From Lachnospiraceae bacterium (GTDB taxonomy: Bacteria; Bacillota; Clostridia; Lachnospirales; Lachnospiraceae), in NCBI GenBank assembly GCA_017634975.1, contig JAGBMJ010000047.1:1-63110 (forward strand): DNA of 63,110 nucleotides, given 5' to 3'. The stretch's first letter is position 1. The number at the start of each line of letters is the position of its first letter. This document shows, piece after piece, positions 42,383 to 50,899 of this stretch. Below the pieces are notes generated by a model that was not told the origin of the DNA, did not search any database, and worked only from the letters and a program-made list of their open reading frames with translations. The position numbers were made by a program, and so were the translations under genes.

Positions 42383-43195
42383 ATGGCTAAAGTATGTTCG
42401 TTTTGCGGAAAAAAGGCAACACTGGGATTGAGCTATCATGCTTTTCGGGGCGGAGGTTACTGTTGCAATAACTGCTGTGCAGGAGTTCATGTGCTTTTTA
42501 AGCAGCTGTCACAATGGAGTGTAGATGAGTTTCAGGATTATCTGGCCTATCGGAATGCGTATGAACAGCAATTTGTCAGTATCTTTAAACCATTAATCAA
42601 TTATGGTGCCATGCTGGTAGATCCGGAACACGGTTTGTTTGCACTTTCGGACAGATGGAGCTATGAGCTGCTTCCCAATCCGTACAGTCAGCAGATCTTT
42701 GAGATTTCTGCGGTGAAATCCTACAGTATCACAAATAAAGTGGATGAAGAATGGGTAGAGGGCGTATTCGGATCTACATTAAGGAGTTATTATACCATCT
42801 ATATCAATATTGAAATGGCCAGACCCAGGATCGCATATAATGGTTTCCAGCTGATCTACCGTGCGCAGGAACATGAACTGCCGTCCCTTAAACTCATTGA
42901 ACAACAGTTTGCAAGCTGGAATCCGAATCTGTTGAGTTCAGATCCGCTGGATCAGCAGAGAATACTGCAGGAAAGGCAACAACAGGCATTGCAGCAGGAA
43001 ATGGAAGTGCGGACGGCGAGAGACTACCGGATGTTTCTGGGAATTCCGGAAAATGAGCAGTTGACGCCTGCATTATTGCAGAACTATAAGAACCGTAAGA
43101 TCAGTGCCCTGCTGAATACCACAAATGATTTTTCGGCAATGGACCGGGTAGAAGCAGCGGCGGGATTTCTGATGAATTATTATCATCTGTCATAA
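42383..43195 (+). CDS. Zinc-ribbon protein of unknown function in the TIR operon
   Basis: A 270-residue soluble protein. The first 35 residues hold cysteines in zinc-ribbon spacing (CSFCGKK, then CCNNCC), similar to small treble-clef domains seen in DUF4428-type proteins. The middle part is beta-rich and aromatic with no motif I know; it contains YYTIYINIEMARPRIAYNG. A Gln-rich helix follows near 190-212 (RILQERQQQALQQEMEV), then a short helical end. No signal peptide or membrane segment. It starts 27 bases after the TIR gene with GGGAGAGATG upstream, and is followed 31 bases later by the SPFH gene, so it is part of the same operon. Function unknown. Confidence 0.7.
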   Translation: MAKVCSFCGKKATLGLSYHAFRGGGYCCNNCCAGVHVLFKQLSQWSVDEFQDYLAYRNAYEQQFVSIFKPLINYGAMLVDPEHGLFALSDRWSYELLPNPYSQQIFEISAVKSYSITNKVDEEWVEGVFGSTLRSYYTIYINIEMARPRIAYNGFQLIYRAQEHELPSLKLIEQQFASWNPNLLSSDPLDQQRILQERQQQALQQEMEVRTARDYRMFLGIPENEQLTPALLQNYKNRKISALLNTTNDFSAMDRVEAAAGFLMNYYHLS

Positions 43196-43225
43196 AGCAT
43201 ACATTTGGAAAGGATGGTACAAAAA

Positions 43226-44575
43226 ATGAGAATTGTAGATGTCGTGCATTATCAGGGGACTCCGGATTACCTGATCTGGAAGTTTCCGGAGGAAAACTTC
43301 AATACGCAGTCGAGACTGCAGGTTCCGTTAGGACAGGAGGCGATCTTTTTCAGCAACGGACAGGCGATGGATGTGTTCGGGCCGGGTGAGTATACGCTGA
43401 CGACCGACCGGATCCCTCTGCTGGCGGATTTTATCAAGAAACATATCTCCGGTGGTGTGGATATGTACCAGAGCCAGGTATATTACATCAATAAGGCTGA
43501 GGCTCTGTCCATGAAGTGGGGAACCCCCGATAAGGTCATGATCCAGCCGAACGGTGTACCGATGAAGCTGGGCGCAGGCGGAGATATGTCACTTCAGGTT
43601 ACGGACTCCGCGGTGTTTTTGCTGAAACTGGGCGCAAATAACCTGGATAAGGAACATTTCGTTGCGCAGATGCGGGAAAAACTGAATACCAAGATCGGCG
43701 ACTATCTTGCCAATACGGTAGCGGATCTGAATGTAGATATTTTTGATCTGGATAAGCACCGGATGGAGTTTTCCGCAAAACTTCAGGAAATGCTGGCAGC
43801 GGATTTTGAAATCTACGGCGTATCTCTGTTGCAGTTCAATGTTTCCAGATTTGTACTGCCGGAGGATGATCCGAACTATCAGAATATGCTCAAGAATCGC
43901 GCGGACAAGGTAAATGCCCTGGATGCGAAGAAGATTGAGAATGACCGGAAGATGGTAGAGCTGGAAGGCGCAAAAGACCGTATGGAGATCGAAAATGAAA
44001 TGAAGCGCCGGTCTACCGAAGCAGATGCCGATGCGATGGAAACATGGGAGCTGCGAAAGGCGGAGATCGCAGCAAAGAGACAGATCATGGAAGCAGAGGC
44101 GATGAAGGCGAAGCGTGAGCTGGAAGGCTATACCTATCAGGAAGAGCAGAGCTATAACATTGCCAAGACCTTTGCGGACAAGCAGGGCGGCAGCGATATG
44201 GTAGGTCTGGGCGTAGGTCTGGGCGCTATGACCGGCATCGGTGCGAGTGTAGGTTCCTATCTGAGCGGCAGTGTAACACAGGCGATGGCCGGAACCGCTG
44301 CACCGCAGATGAAACCGCAGTCCGCCGGAAAAGTGAACTGCAGCAAGTGCGGCGCAGAATTGCCGGAGAATGCGAAGTTCTGTCTGGAATGTGGTGAAAA
44401 GGTAGTCGTCCTGCAGGAGAACGAGATGATCTGTCCGTCCTGCGGCAAGGCAACACCGAAAGGAAAATTCTGTATGGAATGCGGTGCGCCTCTGGCAAAG
44501 AAGTGTCCGAACTGCGGACAGGATGTGCCGGCCGGCGGAAAATTCTGCCTGGAATGCGGAACAAAGATGGAGTAA
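43226..44575 (+). CDS. SPFH domain protein (YdjI-like) with three C-terminal zinc ribbons
   Basis: The 449-residue product has an SPFH (stomatin/prohibitin/flotillin) type domain at about 20-230 of the virion-core/YdjI class. A charged coiled coil (235-310) and a glycine-rich hydrophobic stretch (DMVGLGVGLGAMTGIGASVG near 325-345) follow. At the C-terminus are three zinc ribbons, each CxxCG....FC.ECG, from residue 371 to the end. SPFH proteins form ring-like membrane scaffolds; YdjI of Bacillus recruits a PspA protein to stressed membrane. GGAAAGGATGG sets the ATG at 43226 over an upstream TTG. In this operon it is a likely scaffold for the TIR protein, by inference only. Confidence 0.85.
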   Translation: MRIVDVVHYQGTPDYLIWKFPEENFNTQSRLQVPLGQEAIFFSNGQAMDVFGPGEYTLTTDRIPLLADFIKKHISGGVDMYQSQVYYINKAEALSMKWGTPDKVMIQPNGVPMKLGAGGDMSLQVTDSAVFLLKLGANNLDKEHFVAQMREKLNTKIGDYLANTVADLNVDIFDLDKHRMEFSAKLQEMLAADFEIYGVSLLQFNVSRFVLPEDDPNYQNMLKNRADKVNALDAKKIENDRKMVELEGAKDRMEIENEMKRRSTEADADAMETWELRKAEIAAKRQIMEAEAMKAKRELEGYTYQEEQSYNIAKTFADKQGGSDMVGLGVGLGAMTGIGASVGSYLSGSVTQAMAGTAAPQMKPQSAGKVNCSKCGAELPENAKFCLECGEKVVVLQENEMICPSCGKATPKGKFCMECGAPLAKKCPNCGQDVPAGGKFCLECGTKME

Positions 44576-44582
44576 GCAGAAT

Positions 44583-45152
44583 ATGAAAAAAATTGGATTG
44601 AAATGTCTGGTGCTTTTCTCGGCCTTGTTCTTATTCGGCTGCGGAAAGGGTGAGACTACACGGGAAGATGGACAGTCCCAAAGCGAGTACGAAAAAGAAC
44701 GAGCGGAGGCATTTAATAATCTCCGCGGCAATTGGAGCCTCATCAAAGTCTATGATACCGAAAGCGGGGAGATGGTTGACTGGCTCCGGACACAGGATAA
44801 GATCGCATCTACCGGTCAGGATCTGGTTTCAGATTCCTTGGGAAACATAGGAGAAGGAATTTCCAATCTGGTAGATAAGACCGGCGTATTCCATCAGGAG
44901 ACCGGGATCACGGTAACTTCGGAAGAGATCAACCTGGAAGAACTGGGTCGTGGAAACTATAAGGTAGAAGAATTTGACTTCCGGATCGAAAACGAAGAAA
45001 CGAATGCATATTACTTCGTTATTTCTGATTCGCAGAATAACGGTTTCGAAGTGGTCTATTACCCTGCCGATAACAGTATGGTCATCGAAAATCTGGTTAG
45101 CGGTGAAGCAGACCCGGAAAGCATTAAACTGTTTGAAAGAGTAGCACAATAA
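44583..45152 (+). CDS. Small lipoprotein of unknown function
   Basis: A 189-residue lipoprotein: MKKIGLKCLVLFSALFLFGC gives a signal with lipobox and Cys20, so it should be tethered to the outer membrane face. The mature part is acidic with a segment NLRGNWSLIKVYDTESGEMV reminiscent of lipocalin-like or copper-resistance-like small beta domains, but I cannot assign it. It starts seven bases after the SPFH stop, with GGAG upstream, and is the last gene before a strong palindromic terminator. Being outside the cell, it could contact the outer part of the TIR protein; this is an inference from position. Confidence 0.8.
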   Translation: MKKIGLKCLVLFSALFLFGCGKGETTREDGQSQSEYEKERAEAFNNLRGNWSLIKVYDTESGEMVDWLRTQDKIASTGQDLVSDSLGNIGEGISNLVDKTGVFHQETGITVTSEEINLEELGRGNYKVEEFDFRIENEETNAYYFVISDSQNNGFEVVYYPADNSMVIENLVSGEADPESIKLFERVAQ

Positions 45153-45192
45153 TAAGAATAACGGCAGGCGTTTGCCTGCCGTTATTCTTATT
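45151..45192. terminator. Perfect 19 bp palindrome, probable bidirectional terminator
   Basis: AATAAGAATAACGGCAGGC (45151-45169) is mirrored exactly by GCCTGCCGTTATTCTTATT (45174-45192) around GTTT. It lies between the TIR operon and the converging pgeF gene. The U-rich 3' side on both strands suits termination in both directions, though the T-run is interrupted. Confidence 0.75.
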
Positions 45193-45266
45193 GCGCGTCT
45201 GATGTAAGGGAATATGCTGCTGTCGCAGCCGCGTCAGGCGTAAGTGTTCCGCAAGCGGAATACTTT

Positions 45267-46049
45267 TTAGCATTCGGGAATCATGATCACAGCGGCCTGG
45301 CTGCCGCGGTTCCCGTTAGTATAGCGGTGCGACCAGTATTTTTCCGGAAGACACATGGTGCAATCTTCGATCACTTCTATGTTTTCTTCTGAAATGCCTG
45401 TTCTCAGCAGGCATTTTTTTAATACCCCTTTTAGGTCGAGCATATATTTGCCATTTTCCTTATGAGTATACATGTTGTACACGTCCGTGCATAATAACGT
45501 ATTTACGGCATCAATCACTTCCTCACCGACCTCAAAGCAGCACTTTCCGATGGCAGGGCCGATGCAGGCGTGGATCCGCTCTTTTTCCGCGCCGCATTCC
45601 AGCATCTTTTCAATGGCAGCCTTTTCAATATCCGCAACGGTGCTGCGCCAGCCGGAATGAACCGCTGCAACTACCCGGTTCTTTTCATCCGCCAACAGGA
45701 GCGGGATGCAGTCAGCAGTGAAGACGACTAATGGTACGCCGGGCGTCGCTGTGACATAACCGTCTGCTTCATAGAGCGTTCCGTATCCGTATGCCGGTCT
45801 GGCATTATTTGCATCTACGATCATGACAAGATTGCCATGTACCTGCTTGCCGCAGACAAACGGGATATCATCAATGCCACAGGAGGCAAAGAAACGGCGA
45901 TAGTTCTCTTTCACCTTTTCCGCATCGTCCCCGCGGCTCATCCCCAGATTCAGGGATGCAAAAATGCCCTCACTTACCCCGCCGGTCCTCGTTGAGAATC
46001 CATGCGGGAAAGTGATCAGGCGGGATTTTATTGTGTTGAGTTCGTCCAT
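45267..46049 (-). CDS. pgeF: PgeF/YlmD family purine nucleoside phosphorylase (multicopper polyphenol oxidase fold)
   Basis: The 260-residue product matches the YfiH/YlmD family: STRTGGVSEG near residue 20, ADCIPLLLAD near 111 and VHSGWRST near 129, and IGPAIGKCCFEVGEEV near 164, holding the conserved His-Cys-His metal site. Members act on purine nucleosides (phosphorolysis and adenosine deamination) and PgeF removes misincorporated L-Ser from peptidoglycan precursors in E. coli. It reads towards the TIR operon from the right. GAGAGG lies before the ATG. After the stop a small stem (ATTCCGC/GCGGAA) and then the shared palindrome at 45151 end transcription. Confidence 0.92.
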   Translation of the reverse strand: MDELNTIKSRLITFPHGFSTRTGGVSEGIFASLNLGMSRGDDAEKVKENYRRFFASCGIDDIPFVCGKQVHGNLVMIVDANNARPAYGYGTLYEADGYVTATPGVPLVVFTADCIPLLLADEKNRVVAAVHSGWRSTVADIEKAAIEKMLECGAEKERIHACIGPAIGKCCFEVGEEVIDAVNTLLCTDVYNMYTHKENGKYMLDLKGVLKKCLLRTGISEENIEVIEDCTMCLPEKYWSHRYTNGNRGSQAAVIMIPEC

Positions 46050-46104
46050 GGATCTATACCTCTCGCCATTTTTTACTATTGTAGGTTATACAGGTCGGTT
46101 CGTC

Positions 46105-46229
46105 AAATTCCGGTTTGTCGAGCCAGCGAGCCAAGGGGACGGTTCTTGTGGCTAAAGATCTTCGATCTTGTTGCCACAAGAACCGTCCCCATGGCTCACC
46201 GACCGCTACATTTCGACAAACCGAAATTT
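46105..46229. repeat. 125 bp nested palindrome containing GGGACGGTTCT copy 2
   Basis: Outer arms AAATTCCGGTTTGTCGA (46105-46121) and TCGACAAACCGAAATTT (46213-46229) match over 17 bases with one mismatch. Inside, GAGCCAAGGGGACGGTTCTT (from 46128) pairs with AAGAACCGTCCCCATGGCTC (to 46197), closing on an AAAGATC/GATCTT stem. Unlike the copies at 7067 and 61587, this one has its own terminal inverted repeats, like a miniature transposable element. It lies between the divergent pgeF and PPOX genes. Confidence 0.85.
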
Positions 46230-46256
46230 GCGAAAACAGGGTTTCTGTGCTAAAAT
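46228..46256 (+). promoter_or_regulatory. Promoter of the PPOX-fold gene
   Basis: TTGCGA (46228-46233), 17 bases, TAAAAT (46251-46256). The -35 box overlaps the last bases of the palindromic element, which may therefore have supplied part of the promoter. The start codon is 50 bases downstream. Confidence 0.6.
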
Positions 46257-46305
46257 ACCCCTTGTCGGGGAATCCCGAGCATTCAGAAATGGGGGCAATT
46301 ACAAA

Positions 46306-46698
46306 ATGGAAAGAGTAGAGAAATTTTTGAAAGAAGCAGGTATTTATTATCTGGCAACGGTGGATGGTGATCAGCCGCGTGTGCGTCCGTTTGGTACGGC
46401 ACATATCTTTGAAGGCAAGCTGTATATCCAGACCGGCAAATCCAAGGACGTATCCAGGCAGATCCATGCCAATCCGAAGGTGGAACTGTGTGCGTTCAAG
46501 GATGGCGAATGGCTCCGGGTGGCTGCGGAGCTGGTAGAGGATGACCGCAGAGAAGCGAGAGTGTCTATGCTCGATGCCTATCCGTCACTGCAGGCTATGT
46601 ATTCTGCAGATGACGGTAATACCGAGGTATTCTACCTGAAGAATGCAACTGCAACATTTTCCTCCTTTACAAAGGCGCCGGAAGTCGTAAAATTCTGA
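46306..46698 (+). CDS. Pyridoxamine 5'-phosphate oxidase family (flavin-binding) protein
   Basis: A 130-residue protein with the split-barrel FMN-binding fold of the PPOX class. The N-terminus VEKFLKEAGIYYLATVDGDQPRVRPFGT is typical, followed by GKLYIQTGKSKDVSRQI and NPKVELCAF. Members reduce or bind small molecules using FMN or F420; the substrate here is not known. Short length fits the single-domain subgroup found in Clostridia. The frame is open upstream through the palindrome, but ATG 46306 with GGGGG upstream gives the normal N-terminus. A terminator follows at 46770. Confidence 0.85.
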   Translation: MERVEKFLKEAGIYYLATVDGDQPRVRPFGTAHIFEGKLYIQTGKSKDVSRQIHANPKVELCAFKDGEWLRVAAELVEDDRREARVSMLDAYPSLQAMYSADDGNTEVFYLKNATATFSSFTKAPEVVKF

Positions 46699-46769
46699 CA
46701 CGATAGAGGAAAATGATACGGCAACCGGAAGAACCGATAGGTAAAAGACAGTTGCATGATATGAAGAAT

Positions 46770-46802
46770 AAACCCCGCATAGCTAATAGTTATGCGGGGT
46801 TT
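46770..46802 (+). terminator. Rho-independent terminator
   Basis: AAACCCCGCATA (46770-46781) pairs perfectly with TATGCGGGGTTT (46791-46802). The stem is GC-rich and flanked by A and T bases on its ends. Confidence 0.85.
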
Positions 46803-46807
46803 CACTA

Positions 46808-46835
46808 TTGACAAATATGTTCATAGTGGTAATAT
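46808..46835 (+). promoter_or_regulatory. Promoter of the unknown gene/CstA pair
   Basis: A perfect -35 TTGACA (46808-46813), 16 bases and TAATAT (46830-46835), about 46 bases upstream of the GTG start at 46882. Confidence 0.65.
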
Positions 46836-46881
46836 TTTATTTTGAAAATAAAACTATTCCTTAAAAAGTGAGGCGTGAGAC

Positions 46882-47448
46882 GTGATCATCGGTTCAGACC
46901 AGAAGTGGACGCTTGCAGCCGGAAATGAATTTTTGGAAAGACTGTTAGACGAATACCGCAAATCTTTTGATATTGTCAGGGATTATGAGATCGGAGGCAT
47001 AAAGGCTTCTGCTTATGGTTTCTTTTCTACGATCAGCGAAAAGTATGTACTGAGTCCCAAGGCAAATCTCTGGAGTGTTCATGGCTTTGAACATATTCTT
47101 TTCTTACCCTGTGACGAGATCACAATTAAAGAGCTTGAGGATCTGAAAGCTCTGATGGCTTTGCATATGGCACCGCAGCTGGTGTGCAAAGGACGGAAAT
47201 ACCCCGAGAAGGATCATATGTATTCTTATCTTACGGTGGCGCTTCTTTGTGAGCAGGCCCCGGACGAGGAGACCGTGAAGTGCCTGGAACGTTTTCGCTT
47301 TGAAAAAAACTATCTTGCGACTATCCGAGGATATGCGGAAGGACATCTGATCCTGATGGATCTGTCCTCCGGGCGTGCCTATACCAATAAGGCGGCCAGG
47401 CATCTGAAGGACTATTACGAGCGTATATTTCGCGGGTGTTTCCGCTGA
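46882..47448 (+). CDS. Unknown cytoplasmic protein upstream of cstA
   Basis: A 188-residue protein that I do not recognise. It begins MIIGSDQKWTLAAGNEFLER and contains FGFEHIL-like aromatic segments (NLWSVHGFEHILFLPCDEI near 63-81), with no signal, no membrane helices and three scattered cysteines. The start is GTG 46882, with GAGGCGTGAGA upstream. It is followed after 33 bases by the CstA-type transporter and seems to share its promoter, so it could be a regulator or companion of pyruvate or peptide uptake; that is an inference from position only. Base composition matches the core genes. Confidence 0.65.
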   Translation: MIIGSDQKWTLAAGNEFLERLLDEYRKSFDIVRDYEIGGIKASAYGFFSTISEKYVLSPKANLWSVHGFEHILFLPCDEITIKELEDLKALMALHMAPQLVCKGRKYPEKDHMYSYLTVALLCEQAPDEETVKCLERFRFEKNYLATIRGYAEGHLILMDLSSGRAYTNKAARHLKDYYERIFRGCFR

Positions 47449-47481
47449 AATATAAATATCTAAAAAAAGGGAGATAGAACT

Positions 47482-49248
47482 ATGAATGCAGCATTGATAC
47501 TCATCATCAGTCTTGTGGTTCTGTTTTGCGGCTATGTCTTTTACGGCAAATGGCTGGCGCAGCAGTGGGGTGTAGACCCGAGCAAGACAACACCTGCGCA
47601 CGAGTTGGAAGACGGCGTAGATTATGTACCGGCCAAGACACCGGTGCTGATGGGACACCATTTCTCGTCGATCGCAGGAGCAGGACCGATCAATGGCCCG
47701 ATCCAGGCAGCCATCTTCGGCTGGATCCCGGTCCTTTTGTGGGTTTTGATCGGCGGTATTTTCTTTGGAGGCGTGCACGATTACGGAGCGCTGTTTGCGT
47801 CCATCCGTCATCAGGGACAGTCCGTCGGCGAAGTCATTGAGGACGCCATGGGCAATCTGGCCAAGAAGATCTTTATTGTATTTGCGTATTTGACCCTGCT
47901 TTTGGTCGTAGCGGCGTTCAGCTCGATCGTGGCCAGTACATTCGGCAGCACCACATCGGCGGGAGCAGCTGTGGAAGGAGCAGCACTGCTGGCACATCAG
48001 CAGACGGCAATGATCTCCATCCTGTTCATTGTGCTGGCAATTGTTTTTGGCTTTATGGTATACCGCAAGAAGATGCCCATTGGTCCTGCATCCGTGATCG
48101 GTGTACTGGGCATCGTAGCTATCGTAGCCATCGGTATGAACTGGTGCCCGCTAAGCATTTCCTATAATGCGTGGATGTGGATCCTGGCATTGTATATCCT
48201 GATCGCGTCGGTTACACCGGTATGGATCCTGCTGCAGCCGCGGGATTATTTAAGCTCATTTTTACTGTATTTTATGATCGTCGTAGCCATGATCGCCGTG
48301 GTCGGCGCATCTCTTGCAGGACAGGGCAACTTAAGCATTCCGGCTTTTTCCGGCTGGCAGATCAGCGGATCTAACGGATTGTTTGCATCCGGCAGCCTGT
48401 TCCCGGCTTTGTTTGTAACGATCGCCTGCGGTGCGATCTCCGGTTTCCATTCGCTGGTATCGTCCGGAACCACCTCCAAGCAGATCGATAATGAAGCCAA
48501 TGCCCGTCCGGTCGCTTATGGTTCCATGCTGATCGAGTGCGTGGTAGCTGTGATCTCACTGTGTGCGGTAGGTTTTGTATGGAATACCGTAAACGTGGAC
48601 AAAGAGGCGCTGGCAGCAACCGGTCTTACCAGCCCGACGGCGGTATTTGCAGGCGGTATCTCACAGATGATCGGTACCTTTGCAGGTGCGGACAGCCCGA
48701 TCGTCGGTATCATCTATAGTATGTTCGTATTGGCAGTATCCGTATTCTGCCTGACTTCTCTGGACACTGCGACCAGACTGGCACGTTATATGTTCCAGGA
48801 ATTCTGGCTGGCGCCGGAAGAGACGGTCAAAGATGTGACCGGTACCAGGAAGATCCTGTGCAATCCGTATTTTGCAACGATCATCACGGTAGTCCTCGGT
48901 GTCGGACTTGGTATGACCGGCTATGCAAAGATCTGGCCGCTCTTTGGGGCAGCAAACCAGCTGCTGGCAGCGGTAGGCCTTCTGGCCGTATGTACCTGGC
49001 TTGGAAAAGTGGGAAGAAACAACAAGATGTTTTATATCCCGATGGTATTTATGCTGATCGTGACTATCTGCTCTCTGTTCCAGACGATCATGAGCAAGAT
49101 TGCAGCGATCGGAGCCGGAGGAGCGGATATCTGGGCATACATTCAAGCACTCCTCGCAACACTGCTGGTTGTATTAGCATTAGTCCTGGCCGTATACTCC
49201 TTTGTTAACCTGGCAAAACAGGGAAAAGAAAAGAAAGCAAAGAACTAA
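47482..49248 (+). CDS. CstA family carbon starvation protein / pyruvate-type transporter
   Basis: A 588-residue integral membrane protein with about 15 hydrophobic segments. It shows the CstA features: FYGKWLAQQWGVDPSKTTPA after the first helix, the GHHFSSIAGAGPINGPIQA motif near residue 58, HDYGALFASIRHQGQS near 97, and DTATRLARYMFQEF near 428. Family members import pyruvate or peptides when preferred carbon runs out. At 588 residues it is of the shorter Gram-positive type (the E. coli proteins are about 700). GGGAGATAG precedes the ATG. A strong terminator follows directly after the stop. Confidence 0.92.
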   Translation: MNAALILIISLVVLFCGYVFYGKWLAQQWGVDPSKTTPAHELEDGVDYVPAKTPVLMGHHFSSIAGAGPINGPIQAAIFGWIPVLLWVLIGGIFFGGVHDYGALFASIRHQGQSVGEVIEDAMGNLAKKIFIVFAYLTLLLVVAAFSSIVASTFGSTTSAGAAVEGAALLAHQQTAMISILFIVLAIVFGFMVYRKKMPIGPASVIGVLGIVAIVAIGMNWCPLSISYNAWMWILALYILIASVTPVWILLQPRDYLSSFLLYFMIVVAMIAVVGASLAGQGNLSIPAFSGWQISGSNGLFASGSLFPALFVTIACGAISGFHSLVSSGTTSKQIDNEANARPVAYGSMLIECVVAVISLCAVGFVWNTVNVDKEALAATGLTSPTAVFAGGISQMIGTFAGADSPIVGIIYSMFVLAVSVFCLTSLDTATRLARYMFQEFWLAPEETVKDVTGTRKILCNPYFATIITVVLGVGLGMTGYAKIWPLFGAANQLLAAVGLLAVCTWLGKVGRNNKMFYIPMVFMLIVTICSLFQTIMSKIAAIGAGGADIWAYIQALLATLLVVLALVLAVYSFVNLAKQGKEKKAKN

Positions 49249-49290
49249 AAAACACCTCATCCGGCCGGAGACCGGATGAGGTGTTTTTTT
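49247..49290. terminator. Bidirectional terminator between cstA-like and aldo/keto reductase genes
   Basis: ACACCTCATCCGG (49252-49264) pairs with CCGGATGAGGTGT (49272-49284), with six A residues before and seven T residues after, so it serves both converging genes. The CGGATGAGGTGT arm is the same as the end of the dispersed repeat at 61520-61533. Confidence 0.93.
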
Positions 49291-49307
49291 AGTTCTAATA
49301 TACAGAA

Positions 49308-50438
49308 TTATTTTTCAGCCTGCTCCAGATCTGCAGTTACTTTCTTCAGATCTTCGCGGATACTCAGATGCTGCGGGCAGGCTTTTTCACACTTGCCGCA
49401 TTCCTTACAGTTGATCGCACGGGAATTGTTCTTACCCATTTCATCCCAGTTCCACTTGACAACACCGAAGTCCTGGTACATATGGAACCGGTTCCATACG
49501 CTGAAGTTGCCCGGGATATCCACACCAAACGGACAAGGCATACAGTAGCGGCAGCCGGTGCAGCCGTTCTGAATACGGCTGCTCATGATCTCCTTGATCC
49601 GATCGATCGCCTTATATTCTTTTTCTTCCATTGGAACAAAGCTGCTAAAGGTATCCAGGTTGTCCTCCACCTGCTCCATATTGGACATACCGCTTAAGAC
49701 CGTCAGGATATTCGGCAGGGTAGCGACATAGCGCAGTGCGAAAGAAGAAGCGCTCTTGCCCGGACGTACACTTTCAAATACATCCATAATATCCTTGGAA
49801 AATCTGGAAAGAGAACCACCCTTGATCGGTTCCATGATGGTCAGAGGAATACCCAGTTCCTCGGCGAGTTTATAGCCTTTCATACCGGCCTGTTCGTCGA
49901 TATCCATATAGTTTAACTGGATCTGGCAGAAGTCCCAGTCACGGTAGCGGATGATCTCTTCGAAAGCATCATAGGAATCGTGGAAAGAGAAGCCAAGGAA
50001 GCGGATCTTGCCTTCGGCTTTGAGTTCCTCCAGTCGTTTTACGGTTCCCAGATCGCGCTGTTTTTCCCAGCTGCCGTGGTTTAATGCGTGCATCAGATAG
50101 AAGTCGAAATGATCCGTCTGTAGTTTTTCCAGCTGCTCATTAAAGTATTTGTCCACATCCTCAACGGTGTTCACAAACCAAACCGGCAGTTTGGTCGCCA
50201 GATAGTAGGAATCGCGCGGATATTTCTTCAGCGCTTCACCGACAAAAAGCTCGCTTTCGCCGCCATGATAGGGATAAGCGGTATCGATGTAATTGACACC
50301 GGCTGCGATCGCGGTATCCAGCATCTTCTGCGCCTCGACGCGTTCGATCTTGCCGTCAGCGCCTGTCGGAAAACGCATACAGCCGAACCCCAGTAACGAT
50401 ACATCAATCCCCAGTTTCTCAAATCTTCTTTTCTCCAT
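49308..50438 (-). CDS. Aldo/keto reductase with C-terminal 4Fe-4S ferredoxin domain
   Basis: The 376-residue product has a TIM-barrel aldo/keto reductase domain: GFGCMRFPT near residue 17, IDTAYPYHGGESE with the Asp-Tyr pair near 50, LATKLPVW near 81 and the DHFDFYLMHAL segment near 109. The C-terminal 90 residues hold two iron-sulfur cysteine clusters, CTGCRYCMPCPFGVDIP and CKECGKCEKACPQHL. Such fused enzymes are common in anaerobes and are thought to use ferredoxin-type electrons; the substrate is unknown. AAGGAGGG lies upstream of the ATG. It stands alone, converging on the cstA-like gene. Confidence 0.92.
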   Translation of the reverse strand: MEKRRFEKLGIDVSLLGFGCMRFPTGADGKIERVEAQKMLDTAIAAGVNYIDTAYPYHGGESELFVGEALKKYPRDSYYLATKLPVWFVNTVEDVDKYFNEQLEKLQTDHFDFYLMHALNHGSWEKQRDLGTVKRLEELKAEGKIRFLGFSFHDSYDAFEEIIRYRDWDFCQIQLNYMDIDEQAGMKGYKLAEELGIPLTIMEPIKGGSLSRFSKDIMDVFESVRPGKSASSFALRYVATLPNILTVLSGMSNMEQVEDNLDTFSSFVPMEEKEYKAIDRIKEIMSSRIQNGCTGCRYCMPCPFGVDIPGNFSVWNRFHMYQDFGVVKWNWDEMGKNNSRAINCKECGKCEKACPQHLSIREDLKKVTADLEQAEK

Positions 50439-50515
50439 TACATACCCTCCTTGGATCAGATCGCGGGAACCCCCAATATCATATAACGATATATATTAAC
50501 TATATCACAAAAAAA

Positions 50516-50899
50516 GTGATAAAACTGTTAATATTTCGCTCTCGATGCACTCGTTTTTTGTGCTTAGCGCTTAAAGACCTTGCATATTTCCGAGACAAGA
50601 TGGTAGAATTACATCAAAACAGGGAATTGAGCGGGGATGAACTGACCGATCTGGGGAGCTTTGTAAATACGATCGTCACACATATCACTGATGGCAACAC
50701 GATCGAAAAGGAGGCGACAAGTATTATGGGTGGAACAGCATACGAAACCGAATCTGAAAGAATCCGAAGAGTAGCGCGTGAGGAGATGCAGGTAGAACTG
50801 GATGAAAAGGATAAAGCGATAGAACAAAAGGATAAAACCATAGAAGAACAGCAAAAGATCATTGATGAGCTTCGGCAAAAGCTCGGAACAGAAAGATAA
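50516..50899 (+). pseudogene. C-terminal remnant of an Rpn/PD-(D/E)XK-type nuclease-transposase
   Basis: The frame gives 127 residues. From about residue 23 (ALKDLAYFRDKMVELHQN) the sequence looks like the tail of Rpn/YhgA-like recombination-promoting nucleases: TIEKEATSIMGGTAYETESERIRR followed by a Glu/Lys/Gln coiled coil (DEKDKAIEQKDKTIEEQQKI). The nuclease core that should come before is missing and the first 20 residues look like chance sequence. Probably only about 50580-50899 is derived from the gene. Not expected to be active; the assignment to this family is moderate. Confidence 0.5.
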
